64,000 nt of DNA, taken from contig JAAOMT010000494.1 of the NCBI GenBank assembly GCA_016748015.1, forward strand, positions 1,028,241 through 1,092,240. Direction: 5' to 3'. Position 1 is the stretch's first letter. The number at the start of each line of letters is the position of its first letter. The notes beneath the pieces were generated by a model that worked only from the letters and a program-made list of their open reading frames with translations, was not told the origin of the DNA and made no database searches. Both the position numbers and the translations under genes were made by a program. The stretch is from Geosiphon pyriformis (taxonomy: Eukaryota > Glomeromycota > Glomeromycetes > Archaeosporales > Geosiphonaceae). Positions 23,396-36,100 of the stretch are shown piece by piece.

Positions 23396-25210
23396 TTTAA
23401 ATTTGTAAATTTATTTAATAATAATAAGTATTATAAATTTTAATATATTTTGTTATTAATGTTTTTAAATTGTTTTTGTTTTATTAAAATATTTTATTAA
23501 TAAATTAGTATATTTATTATATATTATAATTTTTTTATTTAAATTAAATAATTTTTTGTAATTAATTAAAATTTTTTTAATTTTTTTAATATAATTGGTT
23601 TTAATAACCAAATAATAATTCAATTATTTTTATAAATATTTTTATTATTATTAATTATAATTTAATAAATACTACTTTTTATTTAAAAGTTTTATAAATA
23701 TTAAATAATTTTTTAAATTTATTATAATTAAAATATTAATAATTTAAAATTTGTTGAAGTTTTTTTTATTATTAGTTTGTTAATAAAAATAAATATTTGT
23801 ATTTTAATAATTTTTTTTTAATATTTGATTTTATAATTAAATAAATTTAATTATAAAATTTAGTAAATATATTTCAAATTTTATGTTGTTATTAAAACTA
23901 TTTTTGTTTATTAATTAGTTTTAGTAAAAACATTAAAATTTTTTTGTGCTTAATTAAAAAAAAATTATTATTTTATATAATATTTTTGATCAGTTTATTA
24001 TTTTTTAAATATATAGTTAATTTGTTTTATTTTTTGGGTTAAATTTAATTGGTATTTAAAATATACAATTGTTGTTTTTTGTTTAAAAACTGTTTTAAAA
24101 ATTGTTATTATTAAATTAATATATTAAAAAAGAGTTATATTTAATAAAAAGTTTCTAAATATTAATATTATTTTAAATATTAAGATCTAAACTATTCGGT
24201 TTTTAATTATCAAATATTTTTATTTTTTTTTAAAGATTTTATTTAGTTTATAATTAACCCCAAATTTTTTAAGTTTTGCTAATATAAAATTTTATGACAA
24301 AATTGTTATTTTTTTAGTTTTTTTACTATTACTATAATTGTTAATTTAGTTATTAGTTTTAAGTTGGCTTTTTTGAAATTTAAACTGATTAAATTGGTTT
24401 GTTAATTAAATTTATTGTTAAATTTATTAATACTTTGGTTTTTTTTAATTACAAGTTAATTGGTATTTTTTTTTAAATAATTAATTAAAAAGTTTTTGTA
24501 ATTAAAAATATTTTTAACAATTTTGGAAGAGTTGTTAATAATTTAAGCAAAAAAATTATTAGTTTAAAATAAAATATAATATAAATAATAATAATATATT
24601 TAATAATAATCTGAATTTTTTTATAAATAAAAATATTTTGCCAAAATAATAAAGTTTTAAAAGTTTTAAACTTTTAATATCAAATTTAATATAAATAAAA
24701 CTATTATATAATTGGCTAATTTGTTTTTAATAATAATAGTTTAATTATTATTATATACTAAATAACTGCTTTAAATAAGTTTATTTTATTAAATTTAACT
24801 TAAATAATTAGTTATATATAAAAATTATATAAATTAAAATTATTTATAAGATTTTTAATTTTATATTATAGTTAATAATTAGATTTTACTTTGTTAAAAT
24901 ATAAAAAAGCATCTAATTATAAAAATTTATTCAGAAAAAATATCTATAATAATGTATTAAAAAAAATATTATTTTTGTTGTTATATTTTTAAACATATAT
25001 TTTTTAATTTCTTACCAGTTTTTTTAATAGCTGTTTTTTATTTAATAATAATATATACTTTTATTATATTAATTATAGTTTGTTTTTTAATAATTAAAAT
25101 AGCATTAAAATTAATATTTATAAAAAAAATTAAAAAAATTTTAAATATTTTAATTTAAAAAATTATATTAATTAAAAATATTATATTATTTGTATTTATA
25201 ATTATAATAA
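23396..25210. other. AT-rich spacer
   Basis: About 1.8 kb of nearly pure A/T with no open frame, no similarity I can see to the LINE copies and no recognisable RNA gene. Probably older repeat debris. Confidence 0.6.
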
Positions 25211-25372
25211 AAACTTCTTTTTTTCTTATGTTCCAAATTCCTGAAATAGCACATTTTTGAAGAAGTTTTTGTTTTTTTATTTGTTTTTATTTTTTACTTT
25301 TGCTTGGTTTTCACAATTTCTCAACTCACCAACCCTTTTGTTGTCTCTTTGGTATCTGACACTGTTAACATT

Positions 25373-27199
25373 ATGTCCACAAAGAAATCAGCCAGAAGTG
25401 CTGCTACAAGTTTTGTAAGTGATAGTTTGAGACAAAAATCAAAGGTTTTGCTTGGTAAAGTTAAACACTCAGATGACAAAGCTGATTTATCTTTCAAATT
25501 ACCTATAAGCAAGCCTGGCCAGTACAAAAACATGGATACCTCTTCCGAAAAAAAGCTGGGACATAAGTTGGACAAAAACTTAGGCTATGGTGCTGGCAGC
25601 AAGAGTGATGGGCCATTGGACTCTTGTACCAACACCCCAAAGGCTAAATGTTTTAACTCTGATATGGTGAAGGTTCCATCTTTGGGGCCCTGTGACTTTG
25701 GCTCTGCTGTTGACAATGTCAACATGGACTTACCTCCCCCTGTTTCTTTGAAATTTTCTCTTTATTTGGTTACTTCTGTCAAAGAGAGACTCTGCTTCAA
25801 ACCAACCAAATCCTTCACACTCAACATTGGTTTGTCAGCCATTCCTGGAAATACTCTGCATGACAAACTCAAGAGTGTCAAAAAGCTGTTCTACAAAGTT
25901 GATGGTTTTGGGGGTGTGTCAACTCCATCAAAATTTCCAGGCATTGTTAGGGCATTTTTCATATTTGAATCCAGTCTCGCTTTGGCTAAACAGTTGGCTG
26001 TGTCTGAAAATCTTATTGTTAACACTGATCTAAAGAAGATTGGCATACAATCAGATTGAGAAATTGTTATCAAGAAAATTCCGGTTGATCTGCCCAAATC
26101 AGCAATTGAGTCAGCTTTGGTCAAGTATGAGAAAATTTTTTCAATCAAAATGCAGCTGATTGGTCTCTGGCAGAAAGCACTTGTGAAGTTTAAGAGTTCT
26201 CAAGTTGCTGATCTGGTTGCATCCAAATGGTCAATCTTGCTGAGTAAGAACTTGGCATGAGTTGTCAAAGCCAATGCTAACAAACAAATATGGAATTTAA
26301 GAGACAGCTATCATGCTCTCCTATACACTCTGTTGATGGGCACAACTGCCCATGATCTCTCAAATCTGGTCCAGTCATATGGTGAGAAGACTTGCTATAT
26401 TTCTAGAAATTCGGTATCTTACACATAAGCCCAATGTGCTGTCATATGCTTTGACTCTAAAGAAGCCAGAGAGACTGCTATTTGCTCTATGCTAATATTT
26501 AAGAGTATCAACCTCATTTGGGCTGGTTTGTTATCTTCTAAGTGTGCCACATGTGGCAATTTTGGTCACGTTTCCTCTGGATATAGCAATGGTGAGAAAA
26601 CCTTTGGGCTGGGTTTCAAAAAAAGATTTCTTTGTTCTGATTTGGATAAAAAATGCCTTGTGTTCATTTATGCCAAAAAACAAGCTCTCATGTCTTGTCC
26701 TGTCTTCTTTGGTGGTATGACTTGGGCTTCTGTGATAAGCGGCTTCTCTAAAAATTTGTCTTCTACACCATTTGTTGAAACCAATATAAACATAAGACTG
26801 GTCGGCGGTTTGACACCTGAAGTTGCAATTTTAGCTTTGTGTGTTAGTGTCTTCGAGCATTTGTTTAAAAATGTGTCTGATCAGATAGCTGACATTTCAT
26901 GTAAGCTGGACAGGTTGTTGGCAGTTTTGTCAGCGAGTTTTGTTGTTTCACCCACTTCCGACCATAACCCTGTGCTGGATATGGCTGTTGACACTCCATT
27001 ATTTGTTCCTTCTGTGCCTAGTGTGATTGCTACTGTCGCCCATAACATTTCTTCAAGTGGTTCCTGAGTTTTAACTGTAAAAGTAGGTGGCCTGGAGGCT
27101 AGCCTGTTGGTTCTAGAGAATTCAATTAAAACAATAATGAATAAGTTGGACTCTTTTGGTTCTGGCAGTGGTGTGGTAATCCATTCTCTTCTCCAATGA
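25373..27199 (+). pseudogene. LINE-D ORF1: nucleic-acid-binding gag-like protein with CCHC-type knuckle
   Basis: The start at ATG 25373 (MSTKKSARSAATSF) opens a 608-codon frame, broken only at 26057 (TGA), 26258 (TGA), 26426 (TAA) and 27065 (TGA). The N-terminus is basic and Ser-rich, followed by an acidic/Pro stretch (VNMDLPPPVS). A conserved block (LFYKVDGFGG, then LYTLLMGTTAHDLS) leads to CATCGNFGHVSSGYSNGEK at about 26546. In that segment the last Cys of CX2CX4HX4C appears as Tyr (TAT, one G-to-A step from TGT). The protein would bind the element RNA. Its natural stop TGA at 27197 overlaps the ORF2 ATG at 27196. An internal in-frame TTG at 25304 is preceded by no better start, so ATG 25373 is preferred. 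Confidence 0.85.
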
Positions 27200-30100
27200 G
27201 TAGTTTAGTCTGGAAGATTGCTACTTGTAATGTTAGAGGTATGAATGTTCCTATTAAGCAGGAAGACATTGTTAGGTGGCATACGATTTTGAATAATGAC
27301 ATTTCAATAATTACTAAGACTAAGCTTCGCTCCAGTGTCAAGCCTTGGATCACAAATAAGTTTCCTGGTGTGAGAATGTTTACTTCAAGTCTGGATGTTG
27401 GGTTTTTAGGTGCAAGTGTTGCTTTAATTATGAATGAAAATTTAGCCAAGGATGTTTCAAAAATCTCTGAGATTCTGGGTAGGCTCTTAATGGTTTGATT
27501 ACTATTCAAAAACAAACAATCCATCTCTGTGTTGGGTTTGTAGGTGGAGGTCTCTTAGAATAGGCATACAATTTAGGCTGATCTCATTAACTCTTTTATA
27601 GCCAGGACTTGTAATGAGAGTACTTTTGTTATATTAGATGGTGATTTCAATAAAGATGGGAACAAACGTAGCTCTAGCTTTAGTAAATGTGTAGATCTTG
27701 GCTTAGTCAATGCATTAGTTAATAGTTTCTACATTAAGACTTCTATTTGGAGTAATTCCAGAGGCATTGAAAGAACCATTGATTTTGTTTTTGTTTCACA
27801 GAGTTTGAGTAATGCTTTGATAAATAGGCGAGTTGTGAATGTAGATGAGTTTTTTAATACTGATCACAGTTCTGTTCAAATTACAATTGGTCTTGGTAAG
27901 ATTTTGGATCCTGTTTTGAGAGCTATTCATGTTCAAGCCAATAGAGACAAGTGGAAGTTTAATGTCAAAAATGCTGATAGGGTTAAATGGAAGTGATATA
28001 GAAATGCATCTTGTGAGAATTTTGCCATGTTCTCCAATGAGTTTGCAGATTTTTACTGTTTGTCTGATTTGGATGGTATGCGATATGTTATTTGCAAAGC
28101 CATTTGTTTCTTGATAAATGAAGTTTTCTCAAAGACCTGGTCTAAAAATTTTGATGGTGGTTATACCAAGTGCTCTTCTTGTTTTCATAGATTAAAACTT
28201 TTGGTTTCTAAATTGGTGAAGGCCTCATGTTCTGTGTTATCAGATGAGTTTGTTTTTTTTTTGGACGTTTAGATCTCTTTGGATTCTGTTAATGCTTCTG
28301 CTGTTAAATCTCTCTTCCTTTTGGAATTTCATTTTAATGTTATCAGATCAGTTTTGGCAAAGATTAAGAAATATTATCATTTACTTAAGATGATAGAATC
28401 GAAATGTGTTCGGGATTTTCAGATCAAGCTGGCAATTGACAAAAAAATGGAAAACTTTGGGTTAAATAAAGGCCAGATTATTAGAAGTGTACTTGAGAGA
28501 CTATTTTGCAAAGTTACATTGGATTATTTGGTTGTGAATGAGAATCTTATTTTGGAACCTGGTTTGGTTAAATTTCATGTCGATAGGATTATGAAGGGAT
28601 AAACCAGAAAGCGTATGGTAGTTGGTGATGTTTCGGATGACTGGAGTCACCAGTTTAAACCCTTAGAGTATGTCTTCAATGATGTTTTTTCAAATATTAT
28701 GCACCCAATTGAAGCAGATAAGTTTTTTGGTGTGGTTCTGGATCTGTCTAATAATAAAGCTGCTGGTCTTTTTGGTATTTCAAATAAGCTATGGAAACAT
28801 TGTGACAGATTTGTTCTGGATTTGCTTTTGGTCTTTTTGAATTCTTGTTTGGTTTATGAAGCTGTTCCAAGCCCTTGGAAAAAGGCCTGAGTGTCTATGA
28901 TTCCTAAATCCTATAACTGGGAGGGAATTTTTACGAATACTTGACCTATTGTGCTAATTGAGAGTGCTCATAAAATTCTCTTCAAAATTCTCTTTAACAG
29001 GATCTCTTTGGTGTGTAGTAAGTATGATGTTTTTTGTGGTAACAATTTTTTGGTCCTTAAAGGTATGACAATACAGTCTCCTATTTTTGCTATTGGTTCA
29101 GTAGTCAAGAATACTTTGGAAAAGAATCACAAACTTTGATTAGTTTTACAAGACATAAGAAAAGCATATGATTTGGTTGGCTGGAAACATTTAAAAAAAA
29201 GTTTGGTCAAAATCAAGATGTGCAGTAATTTCATAAGATTTTTTGGGAATATTCACAATGGTCACACGAACAGAGTAATGACTGATTTTGGGTTGATTGA
29301 TAGTTATAGTGTTTGTGATGGCTTGAATCAAAGGAAAGTGTTTTCACCTCTCCTTTGATGAATTTTTTATGACACTTTGCTGTGCAAAGTTAAGAAACAA
29401 GAGGCAGTGTATGGCTACAGGCTGAACTTATATTATATTATCAAGACTGGTTGTGTGGATCCACAGAATGGCTTTACATTTTTTTTTGCTGCAGGTGCTT
29501 TTGTCAATGACACTATATGAGTTGGTTCTAGTCAGATGGCCACACAACACATTCTCAATATTGCCAGTGAATTTTTCAGGTTAAGTGATATATTGATTAA
29601 CAATGACAAGACTATAGCAATCCCAATTAATTGTAGAGTAATGGCACTTTTTTTATCTATTAGTGATACTCCTATTTCTATTGCCAAAAAGGGGGTGTCT
29701 TACCATTATCTGGATGTTTTTCTTTCTTCTGATGGATTGTCTAAGCCCAACCTGGTCAAAACACATTCTAATGTTTAGTTTTTTGCTAATTTAGTACTGA
29801 AAAAAATGATTTCAGATAAACAGTTTTCTTACTTGATTTCAGTGATTTTTCATTCTATCATTGGTTACAGGATCCAGTTTAGCTTTGTTTCTGCTAGTGT
29901 GTGTCAAAAGTAGGATGTTTTGATTTGAAAAGACCTGAAACTGAAGTCGGGTCTCCCTCTAGATTTTTTTAATAATGTCTTATACCACTTTTCATTTTAT
30001 GGCTTAAAGACTTTTGAGCAAATTCAGGCTGAAAACAAGGTTGCCACTGTGGTGTGCTTTGCTAACTCTGTTAGAATTTTGGGCCAGTTGTTCATGCATA

Positions 30101-31884
30101 GGTCGCATGACTTGCAGGTCTCAAGTTGACATCCAGTACATCCCTTGTGTTCTCTAGTTTGCATTAGTGTTAATCTTTTGAACAACTTCTTGGCAGGTGT
30201 GGTTTAAGTCTTTCTTGACTCTGGTCTATCTTTGGGCAACCTTGTTTGTAATGTTTTTCACTTCTGGAATGGAACTCTTTTATCAGAGATCCATGGTAAG
30301 TCAATGTATTTCAGGTGTCTCTCCTCCCTTCATTATTATGGAATAGCTTTTATTGAGCAGCTTTGATGCCAAAATGGTGCTGTCTTTGATTGGAAAACTT
30401 TCAAGCAGTGAAAGAGGCTCGACTTGCATGGCTCTGTTTCTGTCTGGTTTGCTGTTGCTGTTTGACATCTTTATATTGCTGGTTTTTTTAATATTGGCTT
30501 ATCCCCTCTGGTTGTTACCTCTGTAAAAAACATTCTTGATTTCCATGAATTTAAATCAGTGCATAATCAGTTGTCTGGTCTTGGTGCCTTTGATTTTTCT
30601 GTATACATGGATGGTTCTCTTTGTGACTTGGAAGGCGTGAATATGAAAGCTGGTACTGCCGTGTTCTTCAAGGACATTAATTTGGGTCTTGAAGTGGAGG
30701 TGTTTGACATGGTTTCTTCTATATTAGTAGAGCTTCAGGCCAATGTATTGGCTCTTGAGTGTGTGCCTAATTCAAGTTCAGTCCATCTATTCTCTGACAG
30801 CCAAGCTGTACTGGATGCATGTAAATCTGAATTATTATTGTTGGCTCTGAATTTTCGAAACAAATGTTGGGTTGAGTGTTAGCACATTGCTGGAATTATA
30901 CATGACAGGAATTTGGACATTGGCTGGCATAAGGTCAAAGGTTACTTAAATGTTCCGGGTAATGATAGAGCTGACTTGCTTGCTGGTGTTTCTTCCCATT
31001 TGGGCCAGCTCCTTCATCTTTGGCTCAAGGAATGTTTTATCTTGGCTAATTGCAATATTGTTTCTGGAAACTCTAGACATTTTGTTTATGATATTTTTCA
31101 GTATATTTATTATGCAAGCTAAAAGGTTGGCTCTGGCACCAAAATTGTGAACAGTCGTATTCTTCCAGATATTAATTGGTTTAAGTCATCTTTTGTTTGG
31201 CATCCTGACTCTCACATGGCTGCTGGCTTCACAAGTTGTCATTCAGCCAGCTCCTATTTTTATTTTATGAAAGCTTTACATCATAGACTACTTGTTGCTA
31301 TTCAAAAATGTCTCTATGATAGACATTATCCCAGTGTGGTATGCTTATATTACAGCAATATTGAGTTGTTGGACTATGTTTTCTCTTGTGCATTTAATGT
31401 GGCTGCTCAGTTCCAGTTGTTTGTTGATTTTGTCTCCACTTGGAGAACTGTTTCTGGTCTGTTTCATGTCTTCTCTCATGTATCACAAATGCTATACAAT
31501 TGTTTGGCTGATTTGGAATTTGTTGCCTCACTGTGCAAAGGTTTTGTGTTTGTGAATTGGTGCCAAGAGGCCACTTCTTGCTTTAACAACTCTAAGGTTG
31601 TATTTGATAAAGTGGTTGAGTTTGTTTGCAGTTTGTGCCTGTCTTTTAGGAATGATATTTGGCTGGTCCATTCCAAGCATTGTGCCTATATGAAGAAACA
31701 TGGTCTGATCTTTTGTAATGGTTTGATTTCTGTCTCAGTGTCTAGTGACATGTTAGTATTTTTGGTCCGAATAGTTAGATTGCTTGGTATTGATGATGCG
31801 TTTGATGTTAGTTTTGGACTGCACAGCTCCTGCCAGTTTTTTTCAGGTATAAGTAATTTGGTTTCTGTGCATGTGAGTATGTAG
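27196..31884 (+). pseudogene. LINE-D ORF2: endonuclease, reverse transcriptase, RNase H
   Basis: One frame of 1563 codons holds every domain. The AP-endonuclease has IATCNVRGMN at 27220, GDFNKDGN at 27640, TIDFVFVS at 27780 and FNTDHSSV at 27850. The RT fingers and palm have SMIPKSYNW at 28895, LQDIRKAYDLVGW at 29148 and VMTDFGLIDSY at 29278. RNase H has VYMDGSLCD at 30604, LFSDSQAVLDA at 30790 and HKVKGYLNVPGNDRADLL at 30930. The C-terminal module has FVWHPDSHM at 31195 and VVCLYYSN..YVFSCAF at 31340, a degenerate zinc-knuckle-like segment. About 22 in-frame stops interrupt it (for example 27496, 27541, 27556, 27571, 27994, 28270, 28600, 28888, 29137, 29518, 29776, 30880, 31120). The RT catalytic pair reads FVND near 29500, with one Asp changed to Asn. 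Confidence 0.9.
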
Positions 31885-32354
31885 TGTAGTCTTGATTGGC
31901 TTGAGTGGCTAATCACATGTAGAAAAAGCATGATTTACATCTAATTTAGATCATTATTTTGATGTATTGTCACTAGACAGTGTTTAGACTTCACTCATTA
32001 AAATATAAAAAAAAAAATTATAGTTTTACAACTTAAAAAAAATTAATATTGTTATTAAAATTAGTATATTAAAAAAACTGTATTTAGTTATAAGTATTAT
32101 AATTGTAAAAATAGATATAACTGTTTTTTGGTTTTGTTAAAATACTTAATAATATATTTAACTTAAAAGATTTAATTTTAAATTAATTAATTGATTTTGT
32201 ATTAAATATTTAATAATTTAATACCAATTTTTTTAAAAAATTTTAATACAAAATTTAATTTAAGTTATTACTAATTTGGTAAATTTTATAATATAACTTA
32301 CAAAAACATAAAACTTTTTTAAATTAAATTTATAAAATAACAAGTCATTATTAT

Positions 32355-32450
32355 TAATGGTCACGTGTAGAAAAAGCATGAGCCACACTTAATATAGAAT
32401 CTTGTATAATTATATGTTTTTAGGTAGTGGTTGGGCTGCACTTATAAAAA
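32355..32450 (+). repeat. Detached LINE 3' tail copy
   Basis: GGTCACGTGTAGAAAAAGCA and the following bases repeat the LINE-D tail at 31911, including TAGGTAGTGGTTGGGCTGCA against TAGACAGTGTTTAGACTTCA (differences are transitions apart from a few), and ends in an A-run (about 32437). It looks like a severely 5'-truncated LINE insertion, or the residue of another copy. A weaker third trace (AAAAAAAGCATGAGTCATAT) lies at 34541-34561. Confidence 0.65.
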
Positions 32451-35400
32451 AAAAGTATTAATTAAAATATAATTCCTTAAATTATAAACAATAATTTAAA
32501 CTAACTATAATATATTAAATATTAAATTTTTTATTTTATTTTTAATTGCTTTTTACATAAATAATAAATTTGAAAAATTTAAAATAAAACACCAAAAAAA
32601 TTATGAAAATTTAAAGTTATATTTAAAATAAAAACAAATAAGTTATTTAAAATATTTATTTTAATAAAATACATAATCTATATTAATTTTGTACTTTTTT
32701 TTTGTATTTTTACAATTACAATCAGAACAAAAAATAAAAAAAGCAATTATTATTTTATTTTTATTAGTTTTAATACTCAAAATTTTTTTAAAAGTTAAAA
32801 CAACTAAACAATATTTTTTTAAATAATAAGATTATAAAACAGTTTTTAATTACTAAAAAAGCACTATTTTTGGCTTTTATATAAAAGTTTTTTCTCATAC
32901 AAAATTTTTTTTTAGTGTTTTTACCAATTTTGTTGTAATTGTATTAATTACAATATTTAATTTCGCTCTGGCTATAAAAAATAATTTATTTTTTGTTTTA
33001 AATAATAGCAATAACAATATATTTATCAAAGCTAGTTTTAATTAGTACATAATTGGATTGCTTAATAAATTAATTTTTGGTTAATTTTTACCAGCTCTAA
33101 AAACAAAACAAATTATGTTTTTATACATAAATTTAACCAATTAATTTATTAGTTTATCTAATCTTAAGAATTAGATTAATAAGATAAAACCAAAACACTC
33201 TTTTTTTTGCTTTTTAAAAATAAAAAATAATTCCAAAATTTAAAGATTTTCTGAGTGGATGATTTTTACTCTAATGTTTAACAAAACTATTAAAATTAAA
33301 TTAGTTTATTTTAAAACTGTATTTTATTTTTTACATAATTTAATTTTTTTACATAATTTAATTGGTTTAGAATTTATTATTAAGAACAATATCAGATTTT
33401 TTTGTTTAAAGTTTTGTTTTTAAGTTTATTAAAATGCTTTTGTTAAAATTAAACTTATTAATTTTTTTTATTGTTTTCAAAGTTTTATAATTTTTTGTGA
33501 TATCTGGTTTTGTTTTTGCTGTTGTAACTTTATGTAAATATTTTCAAAAATGTTCTTCATGTTTTTAATAATATTTTGGATATTAAGCTAAAGTTTTTGG
33601 CTTATAATAATATCTTATTACGTATTTTAAGTTTTTTAAAACCGTTAAAGCTGTTCTTGCTTGTTAATTAATTTTGATAATAAAAAAAATTTTGAAATTT
33701 TTTTCTTTGTTAATTAAAAAAAAATTATTGTTTTTTAAAATGTTTTTAAAAACAACTTAGTTAATTTTTTTTGGCTATACAGGTTTTCAAATTAATGTTT
33801 AGCCTTGTTTTATTTTTTGGTTCTTTAATACCAATTATTATTAACAGTTTGCTATTATTATTTTTAAGTATAGAAAAACATTTAATAGAATATTTTTAAA
33901 ATTAGTATTTTATACAAAAGTTATATTTGGTAAAAAACTTTTGATTATTAATATTATTATAAGTAAAAAAATTTAAATTAAATAATTTTTAATTATAAAA
34001 CTGTTTTTTTTAATTTTCAAAAAAAATTTTAAATCTTTTCTTATATTCAAAGTTTCTGTTAATTAATTTACTAACTTAAAAACTTATGTTAAAACTATTT
34101 CTTTTTAATAAGATTCAGTTTTATTTTTTTAATAATTTTGTTAATAAAATATATAAATTTAAGATGAATTCTTTAAAATCAAAAATTGTAAAATTTGTTT
34201 GACTTGATAAAATTTATGATTAAAAAAATTGAATTTTTAATATATTTAATTACTTTTTTGTGGTTTTTAAACTAAATTTTAATATAAATATTAAAATTTG
34301 GTTTATTTACTTAAAAAATTAAATTAAATATATTTCTAATTTTATTACTAGTTTACTTAAAAGCTTATTTTAATTCAACAATAAAAAAAACAAAACTTAT
34401 AATTATTTTGAATTAGTGGTAATTAATTATAAAAATATAAAAGATAAAATTTTACAAAAATATAACAGAAAAATAAACATGTAATTATTAAAAATAAAGT
34501 TGTATTTATTAATTTAAGCTTAAAAAGCTAATTATATACAAAAAAAGCATGAGTCATATTTATTTTAAAGTTTTTTTTGCAGTATAATAATAAATAATAA
34601 ATGGATTACATTTGTTAATACCAAAAAAAACAAATAAGATATTTAAATATTAACTTAAATTTTTAAGTTTTATAAAATCAATATTTAATTAACTATATTA
34701 TTGTGTACATTTAAAAAAAATTATTTTATTAATATATTATACATAAAAAAATTATATTTATTATAATTAAAACCAAGCTTTAAATTTTGTTTTTTATAAT
34801 AAATTTATTTATATTTTTACAAATTTTTTTAAATAATTAGCCAAATCAGTTATAATTAAAATTATATTTTAAATTTGTGTTTTTAAAAAAAAAATTTTAG
34901 TTTTTATATTTAACTTAATTACAATTAAAAAAATATTATAAATTAATAACTTAAATATAAAATAAAATTAACAAATTATATTTTAATATTAATAACTTAA
35001 GAATAACTTTATTAAATTAAAAAAAACAATTTTATAAATTAAAGCCAAGTAATTTAATTTTTAATATATGTAATAATATTTATATTCAAAAACCGAAACT
35101 TTAAAATGAATAATAATATATTATTACAAATTATTAAATTTTAATTTAATACTAACAATTTTATTAATATATTAAAAATATTTTAATAAGTTTAATAACA
35201 ATATTTAAAAAATTCTAAAATATAAATTCTATACAAAACAGCTTAATATTGTTTTTAACAGTTATTTTAAAACCAAAAAATCATATAATAACTAAAATAC
35301 AGTTTTAATAAAAATAAATAATAATGTTAATTGCTTTTTGGCTTTTCTGTTTTTTTGGTTATTTAAGTAATAATAATAGTAATAACTAAAGAAAATAATA

Positions 35401-36100
35401 ACTTGTTAAAATTTTTTAATTTTTTTTTAATAATTGTAATAACACTAAAACTATTTTTAATGTGTTACTTAAATAAAACTTTGACTTGAAAATAACATTT
35501 AATTAAAAAAACAATGTTTTTAAAAAACTAAAAATTATTTAAATTTTTATTATTTAAAAAAAGCACTTTACAATGTTTAGTCTAGATGTTTTTACAATTA
35601 AGAAAACTTTTTGGTTTGTTGTTTTCTTAGCTATTATAAAAAAAATGAAGATTGTTTCTTTTTTACTCTTTGCGTTAGTTCTGATTATAAAAATTAGAAA
35701 AAAAAGATTTTTATTATTATTTTACAATATTGTATTTTATTTATAAAAAAAAACAAATCAATAATTTTAAACTAGTTATATAAGTTAAAAATATTTTCAC
35801 AATATGTGGCAACACATTTTCATAATGGTTTTTTTATTTTTGATGGTTTATTTTTTGTAAATTTTGTTTTTGAAAATTTATAAATTTTTAAGTTTATATA
35901 AGTGATTTTTAATCAATTCTTTTTTATTTTTCAACATAATATGTTAATTTCAATTATTAATTTGAAGCTTTAAATTTCAAAATAAATTCATTAAATAATA
36001 TATTAGGTCTAAAAGTTATATAAATAATTTTAATATTGAAAATACTTGAAACAAAGTTTTTTTTAAAAAAATCTATTTATTTTGATTAAAAGATAAAAAG
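32451..36100. other. AT-rich gene-free stretch
   Basis: Some 3.6 kb of strongly AT-biased sequence with no coding frame. T-rich plus-strand blocks (33400-34200) look like C-to-T-eroded coding sequence, but I could not match them to a known element. The 34541-34561 trace of the LINE tail motif is the only recognisable signal. Confidence 0.55.

Larger units (their letters stand above)
25211..32010 (+). mobile_element. LINE-D: full-length two-ORF non-LTR retrotransposon, inactivated by nonsense mutations
   Basis: The structure is a T-rich leader, ORF1 (25373-27199) with a CCHC-type segment, ORF2 (27196-31884) with AP-endonuclease, reverse transcriptase, RNase H and a C-terminal module, then a 3' tail ending in an A-rich run (31999-32013). 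Both ORFs stay in one reading frame from start to end; damage is by stop codons rather than indels. This combination (ORF1 knuckle protein, EEP endonuclease, RT, RNase H) fits I/Tad-type LINEs. I recognise the family as one greatly amplified in Glomeromycotina. Flanks are too AT-rich to call a target-site duplication; a 7-bp AATTATA shared by both sides may be chance. Confidence 0.9.
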
